NCBI GenBank assembly: GCA_945886995.1
Contig: CAMCZJ010000117.1
Span: 1-9,755, forward strand
From: Asaia bogorensis
GTDB taxonomy: Bacteria > Pseudomonadota > Alphaproteobacteria > Acetobacterales > Acetobacteraceae
Direction of reading: 5' to 3'
DNA: 9,755 nt
This document shows positions 7,542 through 9,755 of this stretch, in pieces. The notes under the pieces are model-generated. The model did no database searches. It was not told the DNA's origin and worked only from the letters and a program-made list of their open reading frames with translations. Position 1 is the stretch's first letter. Every line of letters begins with the position of its first letter. The translations under genes were made by a program, and so were the position numbers.

Positions 7542-8408
7542 TCACCGCCGCGCTGGGCGAGATTCCGGGCGTGCCACCGCTTCCGGCGGCAGAATGCCCG
7601 ATAGGCCGAAATCAAATAGCCGCACCATCTCCAATTGATCGAGCCGCGCAAAAAGCTCCACTTCAAGGCTGCCCTGGGCGCTGCGCCGCACCACGCCAAC
7701 CGGCAGCCCAGCCGGGAAGGCATTGGCCTGGGCGCTGGTGACCACGCGTTCGCCTTCCTGCGGGATCACCCCTTCCGGCCAATGCGCAAGCCGCGGGCGG
7801 GCGCCATTCGTGCCCGCCATCACCGCCCGCGCGCGGCTCGCTTCAAGCGTGACCGGCACGCGGCTATTCATATCGGTCGCAAGCAGCACACGCGCCGAAC
7901 GTGCGCCCACTTCCGTGACGCGGCCGACAAAGCCGCGTTCATCCAAGGCAACCTGACCCTTGCGTATGCCATGCTGCGGCGGGATGGAAAGCAGCACTGC
8001 GCGGGCATAGGTGCCCCCACCATCTGCCACCACACGCGCGGCGTGAAAATTTGGCGCCGCTTCGGGCATGAAGCCAAGCTGGCGGCGCAGCAGCGCATTT
8101 TCCGCCTCAAGGCTCAGCGCTGCTGCATGCCAGCGGCGCAGCCGTTCATTTTCTTCGCGCAGCCTTGCATTGTCGCTCCGCAGCGTCGCAAGGTTTTGGA
8201 CTTCCGTAACCGCCTGCTCAACCGCGTTCAACGGCTGTGAAATCGCGCCATAGATCGGCGCCAGCCCATCAGAAAGCGTGGTGCGCAACCGCTCCACCAG
8301 CAGCGTATCCGCCTTGCCCAGCAGCATCACCCCAAAGGCCACGGCAATCATGATCGGCAGCGAAAGCCGCGCCAATGCCTGCCGTAGAGGGATACTAAGC
8401 CTGATCAC
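7542..8408 (-). CDS. mreC: MreC, periplasmic scaffold of the elongasome
   Basis: MreC is a bitopic protein that links cytosolic MreB to periplasmic PBP2 and is thought to switch PBP2 into its active form. The 288-residue sequence has a short basic N-terminus, one membrane segment (about 17-33), a coiled coil rich in Arg, Glu and Leu (about 62-113), and a two-lobed beta domain (about 120-270). The beta domain contains GQVALDERGFVGRVTEVG (151-168) and a TSAQANAFPAGLPVGVV stretch (224-240), both typical of the family. The tail after 270 is short and proline/arginine-rich. The start is GTG, supported by AAGGGGG nine bases upstream and by an N-terminal helix of normal length. It follows mreB by 23 bases and precedes mreD by 9. 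Confidence 0.95.
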   Translation of the reverse strand: MIRLSIPLRQALARLSLPIMIAVAFGVMLLGKADTLLVERLRTTLSDGLAPIYGAISQPLNAVEQAVTEVQNLATLRSDNARLREENERLRRWHAAALSLEAENALLRRQLGFMPEAAPNFHAARVVADGGGTYARAVLLSIPPQHGIRKGQVALDERGFVGRVTEVGARSARVLLATDMNSRVPVTLEASRARAVMAGTNGARPRLAHWPEGVIPQEGERVVTSAQANAFPAGLPVGVVRRSAQGSLEVELFARLDQLEMVRLFDFGLSGILPPEAVARPESRPARR

Positions 8409-8417
8409 GCTGGGCTA

Positions 8418-8424
8418 CCCCCTT
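8418..8424 (-). promoter_or_regulatory. Strong ribosome binding site deciding the GTG start of mreC
   Basis: On the minus strand AAGGGGG lies nine bases before the GTG at 8408. It falls in the 23-base mreB-mreC gap, which shows no terminator. There is no nearby in-frame ATG that would give a sensible membrane anchor. Confidence 0.6.
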
Positions 8425-8431
8425 GCTCCCC

Positions 8432-9475
8432 TCAATACATTGATGTCAGCACATGGCGAAGCCGCTTGATATCCTCAAGCGCGCGCCCGGTACCAAGCGC
8501 CACACAGGAAAGCGCATCTTCCGCCGCAACCACAGGCAGGCCAGTCGCGTCACGCAGCACCTGGTCCAACCGGCCAAGCAAAGCCCCGCCGCCGGTCAGC
8601 ACAATGCCCTTATCCACGATATCGGCGGCAAGCTCGGGCGGCGTATTTTCCAAAGCCGTCTTCACCGCATCCACGATCTGGCCGACAGGTTCGGCCAGCG
8701 CTTCCGCCACCTGGCGCTGGCTGATCATCACTTCCCGCGGGACGCCATTCATCAAATCGCGGCCCTTCACTTCGGCGAGAGGACCTTCTTCCCCATCTTC
8801 GGGTGGGGCGGCGGCGCCGATTGCGAGCTTGATGCGTTCCGCCGTACTTTCACCGATCAGCAGATTGAACTGGCGGCGGATATAGGAAATGATCGCCTCA
8901 TCCAGCTTGTCGCCACCCACGCGCACGCTGCGCGCATAGACAATGCCACCCAGGCTGATCACGGCAACTTCCGTGGTGCCGCCGCCAATATCCACAACCA
9001 TGGAACCCGATGGTTCCGTCACTGGCAGGCCGGCGCCAATCGCCGCCGCCATGGGTTCTTCAATCAGCAGCACCTTGCGCGCGCCAGCACTTTCCGCGCT
9101 TTCCTGAATGGCGCGCCGTTCCACCGCAGTGGACCCCGAAGGCACGCAGACAATGATCATGGGGGAGGCAAAGCCGCGCCGATTATGCACCTTGCGGATG
9201 AAATGCTTGATCATTTCTTCCGCCACTTCAAAATCCGCAATCACCCCATCGCGCAGGGGGCGAATGGCCGAGATATTACCCGGCGTGCGGCCCAGCATGA
9301 GTTTCGCCTCTTCACCCACCGCCAGCACCTGCTTGCGGCCACGCTGATCGGAAATGGCGACCACGCTCGGCTCATTCAAAACGATGCCCCGGCCCTTCAC
9401 ATAGACCAGCGTATTCGCCGTGCCGAGGTCAATGGCCATATCGGCGGAAAGGAAGCCGAATAGGCGTCCGAACAT
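8432..9475 (-). CDS. mreB: MreB, bacterial actin homologue directing rod shape
   Basis: MreB forms membrane-bound ATP-dependent filaments that orient the Rod complex. The 347 residues match the usual length. MFGRLFGFLS at the N-terminus is a short amphipathic membrane-binding helix, as in other Gram-negative MreB proteins. Actin-fold signatures are phosphate-1 DLGTANTL (16-23), the catalytic glutamate in IEEP (Glu139 or Glu140), phosphate-2 DIGGGTTE (162-169) and the adenosine motif TGGGALL (294-300). An acidic insert, PPEDGEEGP (224-232), lies in subdomain IIB. The ATG lies seven bases after AAGGGG (9483-9488). It is the first gene of the mreBCD-mrdA-rodA series, separated from leuA by a terminator, so its promoter should lie between 9476 and about 9540 or further upstream; I see no convincing -35/-10 pair. 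Confidence 0.98.
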   Translation of the reverse strand: MFGRLFGFLSADMAIDLGTANTLVYVKGRGIVLNEPSVVAISDQRGRKQVLAVGEEAKLMLGRTPGNISAIRPLRDGVIADFEVAEEMIKHFIRKVHNRRGFASPMIIVCVPSGSTAVERRAIQESAESAGARKVLLIEEPMAAAIGAGLPVTEPSGSMVVDIGGGTTEVAVISLGGIVYARSVRVGGDKLDEAIISYIRRQFNLLIGESTAERIKLAIGAAAPPEDGEEGPLAEVKGRDLMNGVPREVMISQRQVAEALAEPVGQIVDAVKTALENTPPELAADIVDKGIVLTGGGALLGRLDQVLRDATGLPVVAAEDALSCVALGTGRALEDIKRLRHVLTSMY

Positions 9476-9604
9476 GATGCTACCCCTTGCAAGAACGCCC
9501 GCCCCAGCACGCCACGGCTGCGGGAGAGGAGTCCGGGAAAAACAATAGGAGCGGGGGTTTACCCCCGCTCAGCCCAAGTCTCAAGCCAGAATCAGGGATA
9601 GCCC
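9476..9604. other. leuA-mreB intergenic region and mreB leader
   Basis: This 129-base stretch is the longest non-coding segment in the window. It holds the leuA terminator hairpin and its T-tract in the middle, and about 60 bases of mreB upstream sequence ending in the AAGGGG ribosome binding site. No small open frame with a ribosome binding site and no clear sigma-70 promoter were seen. Confidence 0.6.
9538..9570 (-). terminator. Rho-independent terminator downstream of leuA
   Basis: A perfect nine-base-pair GC-rich stem (9549-9557 with 9562-9570) closes a four-base loop. On the minus strand it is followed within six bases by TTTTT (9542-9538), preceded by TTG. It begins 34 bases after the leuA stop codon and upstream of mreB. 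The T-rich side exists only for minus-strand transcription. Confidence 0.75.
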
Positions 9605-9755
9605 TCAGGCACGCAGCACCGCCGGCGGTTCGGTGCGTTCGCGCTTGACCAAAAGCTTGTTCAACGCATGCACATAGGCCCGGGCAGAGGCGACAATCGT
9701 ATCCGTATCCGCCCCCTGGCCATCCACAAGCTTGCCCGCTTCTTCCAACCGCACG
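9605..9755 (-). CDS. leuA: 2-isopropylmalate synthase, C-terminal end (5' part outside window)
   Basis: Only the last 50 codons and a TGA stop (9605-9607) are present, read leftward from the window edge. The translated end contains GQGADTDTIVASARAYVHAL followed by NKLLVKRERTEPPAVLRA. The G-x-G-A-D-T-D-x-x-V-A-S-A-R-A-Y pattern is characteristic of the C-terminal regulatory domain of LeuA, which binds leucine for feedback inhibition of the first committed step of leucine synthesis. The catalytic TIM-barrel part lies outside the window, so completeness cannot be judged. An intrinsic terminator follows, which separates it from the mreB operon. Confidence 0.88.
   Translation of the reverse strand, partial: VRLEEAGKLVDGQGADTDTIVASARAYVHALNKLLVKRERTEPPAVLRA

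Noticed and set aside
8453..9463. Plus-strand open frame (336 codons) opposite mreB
   Set aside because: His/Ala/Arg-rich mirror of the strongly conserved mreB gene; no independent support.
9476..9548. Sigma-70-like promoter for mreB (TTGTTT near 9540 as -35)
   Set aside because: No acceptable -10 element lies at 16-18 bases from it, and the T-run is better explained as the terminator tail.

Overview
The window looks like chromosomal DNA from a GC-rich alphaproteobacterium. The translated proteins fit Rhodospirillales/Acetobacteraceae best, but this is a judgement from protein character and gene order, not a database match. Coding density is very high, no gap between genes exceeds about 130 bases, and I see no mobile elements, RNA genes or CRISPR repeats.

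Layout from left to right. At 1-830 (+ strand) is the C-terminal two thirds of a zinc-dependent M20-type hydantoinase/carbamoylase-family amidohydrolase, cut by the window edge. It converges, with a 10-base gap and a hairpin, on a long minus-strand gene series. Read in the direction of transcription (right to left), the window opens with the 3' end of leuA (2-isopropylmalate synthase), followed by an intrinsic terminator. The complete elongasome operon mreB-mreC-mreD-mrdA-rodA comes next. Two metal-transport genes follow without a break: a P1B-5-like P-type ATPase with a C-terminal hemerythrin-like domain, and a VIT1/CCC1-family Fe2+/Mn2+ transporter.

The five shape genes encode one machine. 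MreB filaments, tethered through MreC and MreD, organise the RodA glycosyltransferase and the PBP2 transpeptidase for lateral-wall peptidoglycan synthesis. mreD/mrdA and mrdA/rodA each overlap by 4 bases (ATGA), and every shape gene has a plausible ribosome binding site.

The most interesting part is the 3' end of this series. The ATPase begins inside the end of rodA, so metal export genes appear to be transcriptionally, and perhaps translationally, coupled to the cell-wall operon. The ATPase carries a TPC motif in TM6, lacks an N-terminal metal-binding domain, and keeps all expected diiron ligands in its hemerythrin-like domain. The VIT protein keeps the full set of metal ligands known from plant VIT1. 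Together they suggest a small iron (or Ni/Mn) detoxification module, possibly sensing O2 or iron through the diiron domain. The families are known; their fusion to the mre/mrd operon is what deserves checking.
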